A DNA stretch of 38,872 bases. Origin: Linderina pennispora (lineage: Eukaryota; Kickxellomycota; Kickxellomycetes; Kickxellales; Kickxellaceae). The notes below the pieces were generated by a model that made no database searches, was not told where the DNA came from, and was given only the letters and a program-made list of their open reading frames with translations. Shown piece by piece: positions 30,001 to 37,838 of this stretch. The stretch covers positions 1-38,872 of the forward strand of contig NW_024468332.1 in the NCBI RefSeq assembly GCF_002104995.1, given 5' to 3'. Numbering within the stretch: position 1 is the stretch's first letter; the number at the start of each line of letters is the position of its first letter. The translations under genes were made by a program, and so were the position numbers.

Positions 30001-32682
30001 CTCACCGATATCCAAGCCCTCTTCGCCGACACATGTAGCAACGATGACGTTGGTTTGGCCCTTGCGGAATCGGTCTAGCACAGCAAGCTGCTCTTTCTGC
30101 GTCTGTCCCCGCGAACCCTGCTCACCAAGCAGCTCTGGCGGAATGTCATGGTCCGGATCGGTATCTTCGCTGTCACCTGCCACACCACGGTTAAACCCCC
30201 CGCCGCTACTACCGCCGCGGCCGCGGCCCCGCCATCCCCAGCCACCACCACCGCGTCCGCGTCCACGCGACCCACCGGCTGGCGCTGAGCTCGTGGACGA
30301 CCTGCTCTGGCCGATGAATGGCTCGCAGGATACCTGTGGCTTGAGTCGGCTCAGAACACCAACAATCTCATTAACCGATCCGCGGTACTGGGAAAACACA
30401 ATGATCCGTGTTGATGCGCTCAGGCTCCCACTCGCTTGGGTCTTGGAGAAATGGTCCCGGACCACCTGTAGCAGGCGCTCCAGCTTTGGGTGGCCAAGAA
30501 ACCCAGGCTTCGTCAGCGATGCGATGCTTTGTCCCGGTCTCCCAGAGCCGCCAGGCGCAGTGTTTGACACACTGAAGAAGTTTGACACAACGTCTGTGCG
30601 CTGCTGGTCATTACTCTGAGCAGGTTTTACACCGAGGCTGCGGCTGCTGGTTCCTGCGGGTCTATTGTCTAGGGCATCGACCAGCTGCCCAAACTCACGC
30701 ATCATAGTTGCCCATTCGACGCTGTCAACACAGTCGGCCTTTGCGCGAGACGTCTGCCCGATCTTCTGTCGAGCACGCATAACCTCTAGATTGCATTCCC
30801 TCAGCGATGCCCATGCTGGTCGCAGCCCGTGCTCCGACAGCAGCTGGATGGCAGACGCCAGCATCATCGCTACCGTAAACTCACTCAATATCCGCCCCTT
30901 GTCCATTCCTGACGCGCCTCCACCATACGGGCGCTGCATAAATCGGTCGCGCTCGGTGCGGATTGCAAATGATGCAACCCGAAGCGGGTCGCCTGGATTC
31001 TGCATAGCACCGCAGACATGGCACAAAATGTTGATGCTGCGCTTCATCACATTGCCCAGGCATTCTCGCGCAGCTAGCAGCCATGGTGGCATTGGAATAA
31101 CCATCTCCTCGATCCGTCGCCCGTGCAAATACGGCGCCACGTCCATTGACTCCTCAGTGCGCAGGAAAATGTGGGAGATGAACAGGCGATGGATGACCTC
31201 CTGTACTGCATTGATCTTTGAGCCAGGTGTGGCCGTAAGCGCCATCACACGAAACGGTGCAGCTAGTGGGACCGCCTGTATCTGGTTGCCAAAGTACACC
31301 TCGCGCAGGAGCGAGATGGATTCACCATAGGCATACTTGCCTGTGGCACGATGGGCCTCATCGATCACCACAAGCGAGATCCTGCGCGCAGTGTCGCCAT
31401 CGAGCGTACCGGACTTTAGGTCATTCTGCAGGATCTGTGGTGTGGCAAACACAAAGCGCGCGCTCTTCCACAGCGCTGACCGGGACTCTGTCGATACGCT
31501 GCCGTTCATCTGCACTACCCAATTCGACTGGTCCTGCAGTGACTCGATTGTTGATGCCGGGACACCGGTGCGCTTGAGAATTGCATGGATCATGCCGTCG
31601 CAAGCGTGCATCTGCTGCGTAACCAGCGGCTTGGTAGGTGCCAGAAACACTGTCATGGAGTCTGGAAACCACCGGGCAAAGTTTGCCATCACAACCACAG
31701 CAATAAGCGTCTTGCCCATGCCGGTTGGCAGCGCAACCAGCGTATTCTGAAACAAACACCGCCGGATAGCACCCTGCTGGTATGCACGCGCCGGCTGCCC
31801 ACCAAGAAGCGGGTATATATATGTCTCCATAGCCTTGAGGTCCATGCGATGGGTTTCCTCAACCAGTGAATTGTCGCCGCTAATCCGCGACAGTGGCAGT
31901 GCTTGGCCAGTAGATTTCAGAACAAATGGCAGCGCTCGCGACGTCGTTGTCGCTGCTGTAGTGGACCGCGGCTGAGGGTTATGCTGTTGTGCTGGTGTTT
32001 CATCCAGATCCGAGTCCAAGCCATCACCATAGAGCGCATCCAGGTCCAAATCAAGATCATCCAAGTCAATAATGTCACCGTTGCCTAGAGGGTTTGCTGC
32101 AGGTTTGCTCATGTTAGAGGCAAGCGCTGGATTCTGCTGCTTCTGCTGCTCGTGCTGCTGCTGATTAGCCGGTATAGCTAGCAGCTTGCTCTTAGTGCTA
32201 AACATCGATGTAATAGTCCTCTGCCCAGGCACAGGCGCAGTGGTTGCCTTCGTGGCGAGCTTGTGCTGTGCATTACCCGACATCCACCCATTGCTTATCT
32301 TGGGTGCATCGCTTTTCCTGTTTGCCTGGAACTGCTGGCGAGCTAGCTGTACCCCAGAGCTGCCGTTGCTACTGGCAGTGCCGCTGCTGTTGAATATGAA
32401 CCGATTAAGGTCAATGGTCTTTGGTGGACCCTTTGCCTCTGGCTGCAACGGTCTGAACGTTGGCCGTAGTGTGCTTGTTGAATAAGCGCTACTGGTATGG
32501 CTGGTTCTGCCGGTGTTCCCTGGCTTGCTGTTGAACGACGACACCAGGGGGCTGCCACCTCCTGCCCGACCCAACGAGGTGCTACATTCGGTGTCAGACT
32601 CCAGGTCCTCAGGCATTATGTCACGGAATATGCTGTCATCGAGGTCGTCGATGGTGCAGTCGTAGTCGTCATATCCTGCCAT
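27013..32682 (-). CDS. MPH1: FANCM/Mph1 DNA helicase-translocase
   Basis: DEAH-type superfamily 2 DNA helicase of the FANCM/Mph1/Fml1 group, which remodels stalled replication forks and D-loops in the nucleus. The frame extends upstream to 32919, but MAGYDDYDCTIDDLDDSIF at 32682 is the best start; the protein is then 1889 residues, much longer than yeast Mph1 (993) and close to animal FANCM. Visible motifs: Walker A LPTGMGKTLIA (about 317-327), DEAH (441-444), TATPGSK (about 482), the Mph1 insert region between the RecA lobes, VGEEGLDIGEVDLIINYD, and QRIGRTGRARRG (912-923). An RGG-rich insertion (about 800-832) interrupts the second RecA lobe. The C-terminal 900 residues are mostly disordered, with acidic Ser/Asp runs and basic patches (KPKPKPKKPR); I see no ERCC4 nuclease-like domain. 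No introns are needed. Confidence 0.95.
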   Translation of the reverse strand: MAGYDDYDCTIDDLDDSIFRDIMPEDLESDTECSTSLGRAGGGSPLVSSFNSKPGNTGRTSHTSSAYSTSTLRPTFRPLQPEAKGPPKTIDLNRFIFNSSGTASSNGSSGVQLARQQFQANRKSDAPKISNGWMSGNAQHKLATKATTAPVPGQRTITSMFSTKSKLLAIPANQQQHEQQKQQNPALASNMSKPAANPLGNGDIIDLDDLDLDLDALYGDGLDSDLDETPAQQHNPQPRSTTAATTTSRALPFVLKSTGQALPLSRISGDNSLVEETHRMDLKAMETYIYPLLGGQPARAYQQGAIRRCLFQNTLVALPTGMGKTLIAVVVMANFARWFPDSMTVFLAPTKPLVTQQMHACDGMIHAILKRTGVPASTIESLQDQSNWVVQMNGSVSTESRSALWKSARFVFATPQILQNDLKSGTLDGDTARRISLVVIDEAHRATGKYAYGESISLLREVYFGNQIQAVPLAAPFRVMALTATPGSKINAVQEVIHRLFISHIFLRTEESMDVAPYLHGRRIEEMVIPMPPWLLAARECLGNVMKRSINILCHVCGAMQNPGDPLRVASFAIRTERDRFMQRPYGGGASGMDKGRILSEFTVAMMLASAIQLLSEHGLRPAWASLRECNLEVMRARQKIGQTSRAKADCVDSVEWATMMREFGQLVDALDNRPAGTSSRSLGVKPAQSNDQQRTDVVSNFFSVSNTAPGGSGRPGQSIASLTKPGFLGHPKLERLLQVVRDHFSKTQASGSLSASTRIIVFSQYRGSVNEIVGVLSRLKPQVSCEPFIGQSRSSTSSAPAGGSRGRGRGGGGWGWRGRGRGGSSGGGFNRGVAGDSEDTDPDHDIPPELLGEQGSRGQTQKEQLAVLDRFRKGQTNVIVATCVGEEGLDIGEVDLIINYDAPGSPVRLLQRIGRTGRARRGTVILFLAKDTREENTYKKAQREYKSVQQKISTGKGLMLRAEISPPMVPPGLPTGPPACKEIDVSKEDIALAASEMDHGSKSKTRRAKPTASSKAKRKRQGIGAGVDLDEMAEFVWLTNKYHVDLAHSHGGSGGFISAASVSSGTRQAITPGSEKGTVSSILDRGVAWQAQASPSCSVAHTQRSEVYWRVMAGIEHARFSHDLGDQGDQSQPGSSQSRFKMPGSTLTVQDAGRPFVNQPLRAIQRETKRVAAHRPAPKPKPKPKKPRLALNKSDMSDFESAISLISDDDDNGTKGDSDEELEDIDSILSKAAAAPRESRSTDMFRPPPLPPQTARRASPEPGPSKNAANDVMVIDSSPLENDFLHMLTDQKCPSPPLRRSAEVTPARPAAKKPASVRSSVRRKAAIPASGPAASAKRRRESSAGTETQTSQRNLSETLDKLAKSGKAKRAFDWSMSFHAKLVGDAKTAGVDLALNDPASLDDPQLPVRRDLPLESPFGNIGMPGAFDKLYDENQPHSTPEDPVAEPEDQSRQLCAASDSGSRSGLSASDHTSHTGSSPPTQPIPESPPALAAQRSVDEFDTALMDMSMNLSTLDNLMQSTQPMVPAAPNEEPVLLVAESGHGLADLKSNSAPSTDILDGIDMGVLDIDMDAAEILAVSSDDDYGSAEDRHRTNAAASLQAAKPAPPSSPQSMPRRSARPQVHRKSPSPSPMAEAAAGLSQHMAMPASSSPVRGPGRRRLIRGRAAAHREDSPECNQPFLPLLSTAAQGDTVTPVQTRREKRHERGRLKRPPQAPKKLAWNQFIDNEVEVGDSESGDDGPRRKVVISEDEEDSRENLDQDLSSFIVDDEDVEYDTPRKSRSGVSAARSAADDLSPDHSNGMDFYRRAMHSQGTPVSELMRQLAEREKKRRWVDDTPVRKNTRPLMLVRGDDDSDVHSVAGYTDDEDEDEDGQGSSDFERAEDLFTQHR

Positions 32683-32999
32683 TGTCAGATGCACATTTCC
32701 TTGGCGAGACGTAATTGCAGAATGGAAAAGAGCAAGAGTACAGAATTCAGAAACAGCAGTGAACAGAAAGAGGCGGCGCAGCACGCAGGTGGGAGCTGGC
32801 GAAAAAAGGCACGGTTTTCTCAAATGCGCAGTCATTGATCTGAGTAATTTTGATCGCAGGCACTGCCTCAGCCCGACTCGCAGATACGGCTCTGCTTTGT
32901 CAGTGCACACAAAGCACACCCAGATTCAGAACAGGAGTATATATTAAACAGGCTATAAGCTACGAGGGTCACTTGGCAGAAATAGACGCAAAGTGAGAT
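32683..32999. other. Intergenic upstream of FANCM/Mph1
   Basis: 317 bp between the FANCM/Mph1 start and the stop of the membrane-protein gene, both on the minus strand. It holds the FANCM/Mph1 promoter; TTAATATATACT at 32935-32946 (minus) is a distant TATA-like element. The helicase frame is open through part of it, but probably by chance. Confidence 0.45.
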
Positions 33000-33908
33000 T
33001 CAGCTCTGGATATCCACGGCAACCGATGTGAACAGCGTTGCGAGCTCACCTTCCTCGTCGGCAAGTGTGACAACAGGGACCATGATGGTCGTCCGAGTGT
33101 GTGCGGCACGGTTCACACGATCTGGGCCCTTGGAACCCGCCGCCTCCACTGCAGGAGCAGCCTTTTTGACTGCCGGCGCTGCCGACTGTGGGCTAGCCAG
33201 CTCGTTGCTCTCCGCCTTGCTCATCAGTGACTCGAACAGCAGGTTGTTCGGGTTGCACAGCTTGCGGGTGCAGGTGACCCTGCCCGAGTCAGTGCAGCGG
33301 CAGGTGTTGCACGTGTCGCCCTCAATCCGCCAGATACTCCGTCCATCGTGGTTCTCGATGCACTTTGCCAAGGCTGGCGGCATGTCGCCCTCGAGCTCGT
33401 CGACAGCAGCCAGGCTCAATAAGTCAGCCTGCAGCTGGGCTGTCTGAACAGGCATAGCCCGCTTGATCATGGGCGGTGCAGCTTGGATAGACACCACCTT
33501 ATCAGAGTCCTCAAACATGGCTGCCGGAACGCACTGGTAGATGGACTTTTTGCACGGCGGGTTGGCGCACTCAAACTCCGCGTCCAGCAGGACACACTCA
33601 AAGTTCCTGTTGCACCCGGTGGTCCGGCAGTCAAGCTCATTGTAGTCCATCAGCCGCGCTGCGTCCTGCTGCTCTTCGACAGGATCAGCGCATCCAATGA
33701 TGGTGTTGGACACAGCGTACGTGGTGATGATGACGACGAGCAGGAGGAATATGCCACCAAACACGTATTGCACTACGCGCTCGATCCGCTTCTGCCGAAG
33801 AAGCTGGGCACGCCTCTGCCCCGCCTCACTGCTCTCTATATCGGCCCGCCGGTGCTGCTGCTCCGAGCCACTCAGCAGTTTTTCGTGGTCGGTTGAATCC
33901 GAGGCCAT
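33000..33908 (-). CDS. Single-pass membrane protein with pacifastin-like Cys module
   Basis: 302 residues, no intron, ATG at 33908. The N-terminal 45 residues are polar and basic (LLRQKRIER) and face the cytosol by the positive-inside rule; one transmembrane helix spans about 47-68 (VVQYVFGGIFLLLVVIITTYAV). The lumenal or extracellular part has two cysteine-rich modules. The first (73-126) holds Cys73, 94, 99, 105, 114, 119 and 126. The second (183-218) reads Cys183-x16-CNTCRC-x7-CTRKLC, with Cys200, 203, 205, 213 and 218, the pattern of pacifastin-type protease inhibitor domains (CNxCxC...CTxxxC). The C-terminal 80 residues are Ala/Pro-rich. The family as a whole is not known to me. A type II membrane protein with a protease-inhibitor-like or VWC-like module is inference from cysteine spacing. 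Confidence 0.75.
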   Translation of the reverse strand: MASDSTDHEKLLSGSEQQHRRADIESSEAGQRRAQLLRQKRIERVVQYVFGGIFLLLVVIITTYAVSNTIIGCADPVEEQQDAARLMDYNELDCRTTGCNRNFECVLLDAEFECANPPCKKSIYQCVPAAMFEDSDKVVSIQAAPPMIKRAMPVQTAQLQADLLSLAAVDELEGDMPPALAKCIENHDGRSIWRIEGDTCNTCRCTDSGRVTCTRKLCNPNNLLFESLMSKAESNELASPQSAAPAVKKAAPAVEAAGSKGPDRVNRAAHTRTTIMVPVVTLADEEGELATLFTSVAVDIQS

Positions 33909-34786
33909 TGATGGGATATAGGATTGTTTGGATGTAAACAGCAGGGTAAGGTAGCTTTTAAGAAAGAGGTGAAAGTATGTTCAGTATTGATGAGGAAAAA
34001 GGGAAAGGATTTTGGCGGTGGAGTAGGCTGAGAGGTGCGTTTTATTCCGCCTGGATGCCTGTGGCCAGTCTGGCGGTAGCCGTGGTTGCACAGCCCTAGC
34101 CCTCTCCACCTCACCTGATGTTTGACGGGCAACCCGGCCAGCAATATAAATGACTGATCTGCCATGGCGAGCTGCTAGCGCACATCTGGCGCTTAGGGAA
34201 CAGGCCACACTGGCCTCTAGACCCGCCACCTGCAAACTACCCACCGCGCACCCCCAAAACCGGAGGCAGCTGGTTGCATATTGCCGACCACGATGCTGGT
34301 GGATCAATCCACCGGTAGCTGAATATCCGGCCAGCATGGTCTGGACACCACAAAATGACTTTCATGTGTGGGGAAACAGCAAAGGTTTGGGACACTCAGC
34401 AATGCACTACTGAGACAGGGGTAACATGTGTATATGCAGGTAGCACTGGTATGTGTAGCGTGGTCACTACTCAGTTGTCAGCTAGCGCTAGATAGACACA
34501 TCGACATGTGGAGATACCCAGACTGGCACTGCATCAGAATGGGATTGATGATTGGCACTTGGCCTCTCCACCACATCCAGCAGCTGAATGATATCCATGA
34601 TACGCTAGATCTACTTGCCTTGCTAATTCGCTGGCTATAGATAAGTTTGTGCGCGTGATGAATGGCGCCGCAGTCTGTTGTAAACGATTATAAATGAGAC
34701 CGCCTTCCGCATTCGCAGGTGAGCGTCGCCTGGGTCTTTCTTGTCTCTGCTTATCTTTTTCCCACACTCGATTTTTCACTCACACG
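33909..34786. promoter_or_regulatory. Divergent promoter region (membrane protein / HMG-CoA lyase)
   Basis: 878 bp between two divergent genes, no coding sequence recognised. A TATAAAT occurs at 34144-34150 and another at 34689-34695; only the latter fits a downstream gene. Confidence 0.5.
34689..34695 (+). promoter_or_regulatory. TATA box of HMG-CoA lyase gene
   Basis: TATAAAT, 92-98 bp before the chosen start at 34787. The upstream in-frame ATG at 34694 overlaps this element and so cannot be the start. Confidence 0.65.
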
Positions 34787-35803
34787 ATGTTCCTCAACCC
34801 ACTGAGCACCTTTTCCCTGCGCTCGTCGCTGCGCCTCCGCCTCCCGCGCGCCTTCAGCACAACCCGCCGGGTGTCCAAGGCAAAGACATTGCCGTCTGCC
34901 GATGCCTCGCGGCCGTTTGTCAAGATCGTCGAGGTCGGTCCTCGCGACGGCCTGCAGAACGAGAAGACGCTGATCCCAGCAGCAGTCAAGATCTCGCTGA
35001 TCAACCAGCTGACAGACGCCGGGCTCCCGGTCGTCGAGGCGACCTCGTTTGTGTCGCCAAAGTGGGTGCCGCAGATGGGCGACGCCAAGCAGGTCATGGC
35101 AGGCATTACACGCAGTCCCAATGTGTCGTACCCAGTGCTGACGCCCAACACCAAGGGTCTGGAGGCAGCGATTGCAGCGGGTGCCGAGGAGGTGGCGATT
35201 TTCGGCGCGGCGTCCGAGTCGTTCAGCCAAAAGAACATCAACTGCTCGATTGCCGAGAGCATCCGGAGGTTTGAGGATGTTGCAGCACGGGCGCAGCAGG
35301 CGGGCCTGCGGGTGCGTGGGTATGTATCCTGTGTGGTTGGGTGCCCGTACGAGGGCAAGATCGACCCACAGGCAGTCGCCGACGTCGCCGGACGGCTGGC
35401 GGCGCTCGGGTGCTACGAGATTTCGCTGGGCGACACGATTGGCGTGGGGCGGCCAACCGAGATCCGCGCGATGATCGAGGCGGTGTCCAAGACGGTGCCG
35501 GTTGAGAAGCTGGCGATCCACTGCCACGACACGTACGGCCAGGCGCTGGCCAATATCTATGCGTCGCTGGAGGCGGGGATCCGGGTCGTGGATTCGTCGG
35601 TTGCGGGTCTTGGCGGGTGCCCGTATGCCAAGGGCGCCACGGGCAATGTGGCCACCGAGGACGTCGTGTATCTGCTTGAGGGGCTTGGCTTCCGGACCGG
35701 CGTGGATCTGCACAAGCTGGCGGGCATTGGCCAGTGGATCTCCAATGAGCTGGGCCGCCCCACTGGTTCGCGCGTGGGCCGTGCTTTGCTGGCCAAGAAG
35801 TAG
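34787..35803 (+). CDS. HMGCL: Hydroxymethylglutaryl-CoA lyase, mitochondrial
   Basis: Splits HMG-CoA into acetoacetate and acetyl-CoA, the last step of leucine breakdown. 338 residues, intronless. The start at 34787 gives an Arg/Ser-rich, acid-free presequence ([20 protein letters not shown]) typical of mitochondrial import. The TIM-barrel residues known from the human enzyme are all present at a constant offset of 12: Arg53-Asp54 in [12 protein letters not shown], the metal-binding His245 and His247 in HCHDTYGQ, and the catalytic Cys278 in [14 protein letters not shown]. The C-terminus ends in ALLAKK, so the peroxisomal CKL-type signal of animal enzymes is missing. VPS20 follows 170 bp downstream on the same strand. 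Confidence 0.96.
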   Translation: MFLNPLSTFSLRSSLRLRLPRAFSTTRRVSKAKTLPSADASRPFVKIVEVGPRDGLQNEKTLIPAAVKISLINQLTDAGLPVVEATSFVSPKWVPQMGDAKQVMAGITRSPNVSYPVLTPNTKGLEAAIAAGAEEVAIFGAASESFSQKNINCSIAESIRRFEDVAARAQQAGLRVRGYVSCVVGCPYEGKIDPQAVADVAGRLAALGCYEISLGDTIGVGRPTEIRAMIEAVSKTVPVEKLAIHCHDTYGQALANIYASLEAGIRVVDSSVAGLGGCPYAKGATGNVATEDVVYLLEGLGFRTGVDLHKLAGIGQWISNELGRPTGSRVGRALLAKK

Positions 35804-35973
35804 CTTTCTTTTTTACACACACGCTCCACATGCCGGGTATCTTGTCGGCCCACAAGTGCTGGCCAAGTACAAATACACATATACAGATCCTGCACATGCT
35901 TTTGCAGTGAGGTCACGCATTTTCGGCATTTTTGCGCGCTGACAAGCACTGGTCTACACTTCTCGATACAACA

Positions 35974-36702
35974 ATGGGCGCAGGGCAGAGCAAACAGAAG
36001 ATTACAGCGCATGACAAGGCTATCCTGGACATGAAAGTGCAGCGGGACAAGCTTCGGCAGTACCAGAAAAAGGCAAGTTGCTGCAATCCCTCTCCAGCAG
36101 AGCCCCTGTAGAAGCACCAGACTAAACGCCCTTAGCACGCTTGCTGTGTGGGTGAATCCGGCTAGGTCCAGGTGATATTCGATCGCGAAGACGCAATTGC
36201 CCGCGAGCTGCTCTTGAAGGGTGACAAAAAGCGCGCATTGCTGGCACTCCGGCGACGCAAGTTCCAGGAGCAGATGATAAAGAAGACCGACGACCAGCTG
36301 TTCAACCTGCAGCAGCTGAGCGAGACAATAGAGTTCTCGCTGGTGCAAAAGGACGTCATGTTTGGGCTGGAGCAGGGAAACAAGGTGCTGACCCAGCTCA
36401 ACAACGAGATGCGCATAGAGGATGTCGAGCGGCTGGCCGACGACACGGCAGAGGCAATTGCTTATCAGAACGAGGTTTCGGAGGCGCTTCAGGCTCACAT
36501 GACTGCCGAGGACGAAGACGCAGTTCTGGCTGAGCTCGAGGAGCTGGAGCGGCAGGAGGCTGATAGGCTCCGGCTCGAGATGCCACACGTGCCCAGTCAT
36601 GCCCTGCCTGAGCAAGCACAAGGAGCAGCGGAGGAGGAGGAGGAGGAAGAGGAGGAGGAGGTCGAAGCTCAGCGCGCCCGGAATGAACCATTGCTTGCGT
36701 GA
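35974..36702 (+). CDS. VPS20: ESCRT-III subunit Vps20/CHMP6 (two exons, GC-AG intron)
   Basis: Endosomal ESCRT-III subunit that links ESCRT-II (Vps25) to Snf7 polymerisation during multivesicular-body sorting. Exon 1 is 35974-36072, the intron is 36073-36165 (93 bp, GCAAGT donor, GGCTAG acceptor), and exon 2 is 36166-36702; the product has 211 residues. The junction ...QRDKLRQYQKK|VQVIFDRED aligns without a gap to human CHMP6, which fixes both splice sites. Gly2 in MGAGQSKQK is a likely N-myristoylation site, as in the family. The Snf7 helical core runs from about 10 to 170 (DKAILDMKVQRDKLRQYQ, MRIEDVERLADDTAEAI, EDEDAVLAELEEL). The C-terminal tail has a long Glu run (near 190-200) and ends NEPLLA. 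Confidence 0.93.
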
Positions 36703-37192
36703 TGCTTTGATTGATGCCAACCTCGCAACTGGTTTTTTTAATACAATATGTTCCGCTAGAGCTCGCCAGAATTGCGCAGGGAGCATTGCGATTGTGTGAT
36801 TGAGGCTGAGCACTGCTGCGGGAGTGTAATCAGCGAGATATGGATTGCGAAAGTGAACTATAGACAGAAGAGACATGGTGTACAAGAGTGCGAATGTGGG
36901 AAACGGACGGGTGGAAACGGGAGAGAGAATGCGCTTCTACGACGACGTCGAGGGGCGATGGGATGAGCTGCTGAACAGAGTCCACCCAAGGCTGCGCGAA
37001 CCCAAATGATCGGTGGTGCGTGCAGGCACTGAGCTCTGCGGCACACCCGGCTCGGACGCCCTGCGTGCTGCCGGGTACCGGTACCCGCGCGGGTGAATGG
37101 GGGGCTTCTCGATTGCACGCTCCCCCAGCTGCCACTGGCTAACAACCTCCGACGAGCAGACGTGCTCGCCGGCGCCGGGGTATTATTCCGGG
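36703..37192. other. Convergent intergenic between VPS20 and PPxY gene
   Basis: 490 bp between two 3' ends. It contains a 16-bp perfect palindrome at 37072-37087. No gene recognised. Confidence 0.45.
37072..37087. repeat. 16-bp perfect palindrome
   Basis: CGGGTACCGGTACCCG reads the same on both strands. It lies between the 3' ends of two convergent genes and could form a small cruciform or hairpin; no known binding site is recognised. Confidence 0.75.
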
Positions 37193-37286
37193 AGCAGCTC
37201 CTCGCCAGGCAGCGGCCCAGCCGGCAAAAAGTCATTTTCGCCTGCACTGTCGATCAGCAAGCCCTGCTCGCCTTGCGCCAGAGAAG

Positions 37287-37739
37287 TCAGCCCCGGCGTC
37301 GACGTCGTCCGCCTGACACCCCATGGCTGCGCTGCTCGGCGACGCGCATCGGCGAGGCAATCACCCCAATCTCCATCGCATCATCGTAGGATGGCGGCCG
37401 GCTGTTTCCGGCGTACGGCGGCGGCGGAGGGTACGGGATGTCGTTGATGATCGACCAGGCGCCACGGCAGTAGCCAGGCGGCTGCCGGAGCATCAGGGCG
37501 TCGCGCGCCCGCGAAATCGACTTGCGCAGGCGTTCGGCCAGCGTCGGCCGGTTCGCGTGGGAGCCGGTCTCGATGAGGCCTGCCTCGAGCGACTCGGGTG
37601 TGAGCTCAAACTGCTCCTGTGTGGTGAGAGACCGCTGGGCTGCCAGCTGTGCAAGCACCAGGTTGCGCTGAACCGTATCCAGAACGACAGCATTAGCGCT
37701 GTGAGCCGTGGTCTCGACTATCTGTTGTGAAAGATACAT
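37287..37739 (-). CDS. Small protein with three PPxY motifs, unknown function
   Basis: Not recognised as a family. The frame is open from 37946, but MYLSQQIVETTAHSANAVVL at 37739 is the likely start: a TATAAA lies 94-99 bp upstream, inside the longer frame. The product as read has 150 residues. Residues 1-80 look helical and soluble; then come PPGY (87-90), PPPY (106-109) and PPSY (115-118), ligands for WW domains of Rsp5/Nedd4 ligases. The end (SGGRRRRRG) looks unnatural; another frame continues from about 37375 to a stop at 37193-37195 with a protein-like acidic tail (LLIDSAGENDFLPAGPLPG, then EELLPE). A one-base indel between about 37287 and 37375, real or from sequencing, would explain this. 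I see no good splice sites there. Confidence 0.6.
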   Translation of the reverse strand: MYLSQQIVETTAHSANAVVLDTVQRNLVLAQLAAQRSLTTQEQFELTPESLEAGLIETGSHANRPTLAERLRKSISRARDALMLRQPPGYCRGAWSIINDIPYPPPPPYAGNSRPPSYDDAMEIGVIASPMRVAEQRSHGVSGGRRRRRG

Positions 37740-37832
37740 CGAAAGGAATGGTAGGGCCTGCGGAGCAGAAGCGAAATGAGAGATGGAGGGCTGAAAATCG
37801 GGGCAAAGGCGTGACCGGGAGGGAGATACTGG

Positions 37833-37838
37833 TTTATA
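37833..37838 (-). promoter_or_regulatory. TATA box of the PPxY gene
   Basis: TATAAA on the minus strand, 94-99 bp before the ATG at 37739, supporting that start over the longer open frame. Confidence 0.5.

Noticed and set aside
32683-32919. 79-residue N-terminal extension of the FANCM/Mph1 frame
   Set aside because: Composition is unlike the acidic conserved start MAGYDDYD; the ATG at 32682 is the more plausible start.
34751-35713. 320-codon minus-strand open frame
   Set aside because: Shadow of the HMG-CoA lyase coding sequence, which has all catalytic residues on the plus strand.
35557-36885. 442-codon minus-strand open frame
   Set aside because: Antisense to VPS20 and the end of HMG-CoA lyase; its Leu-rich composition is the reverse complement of Glu/Gln/Lys codons in VPS20.
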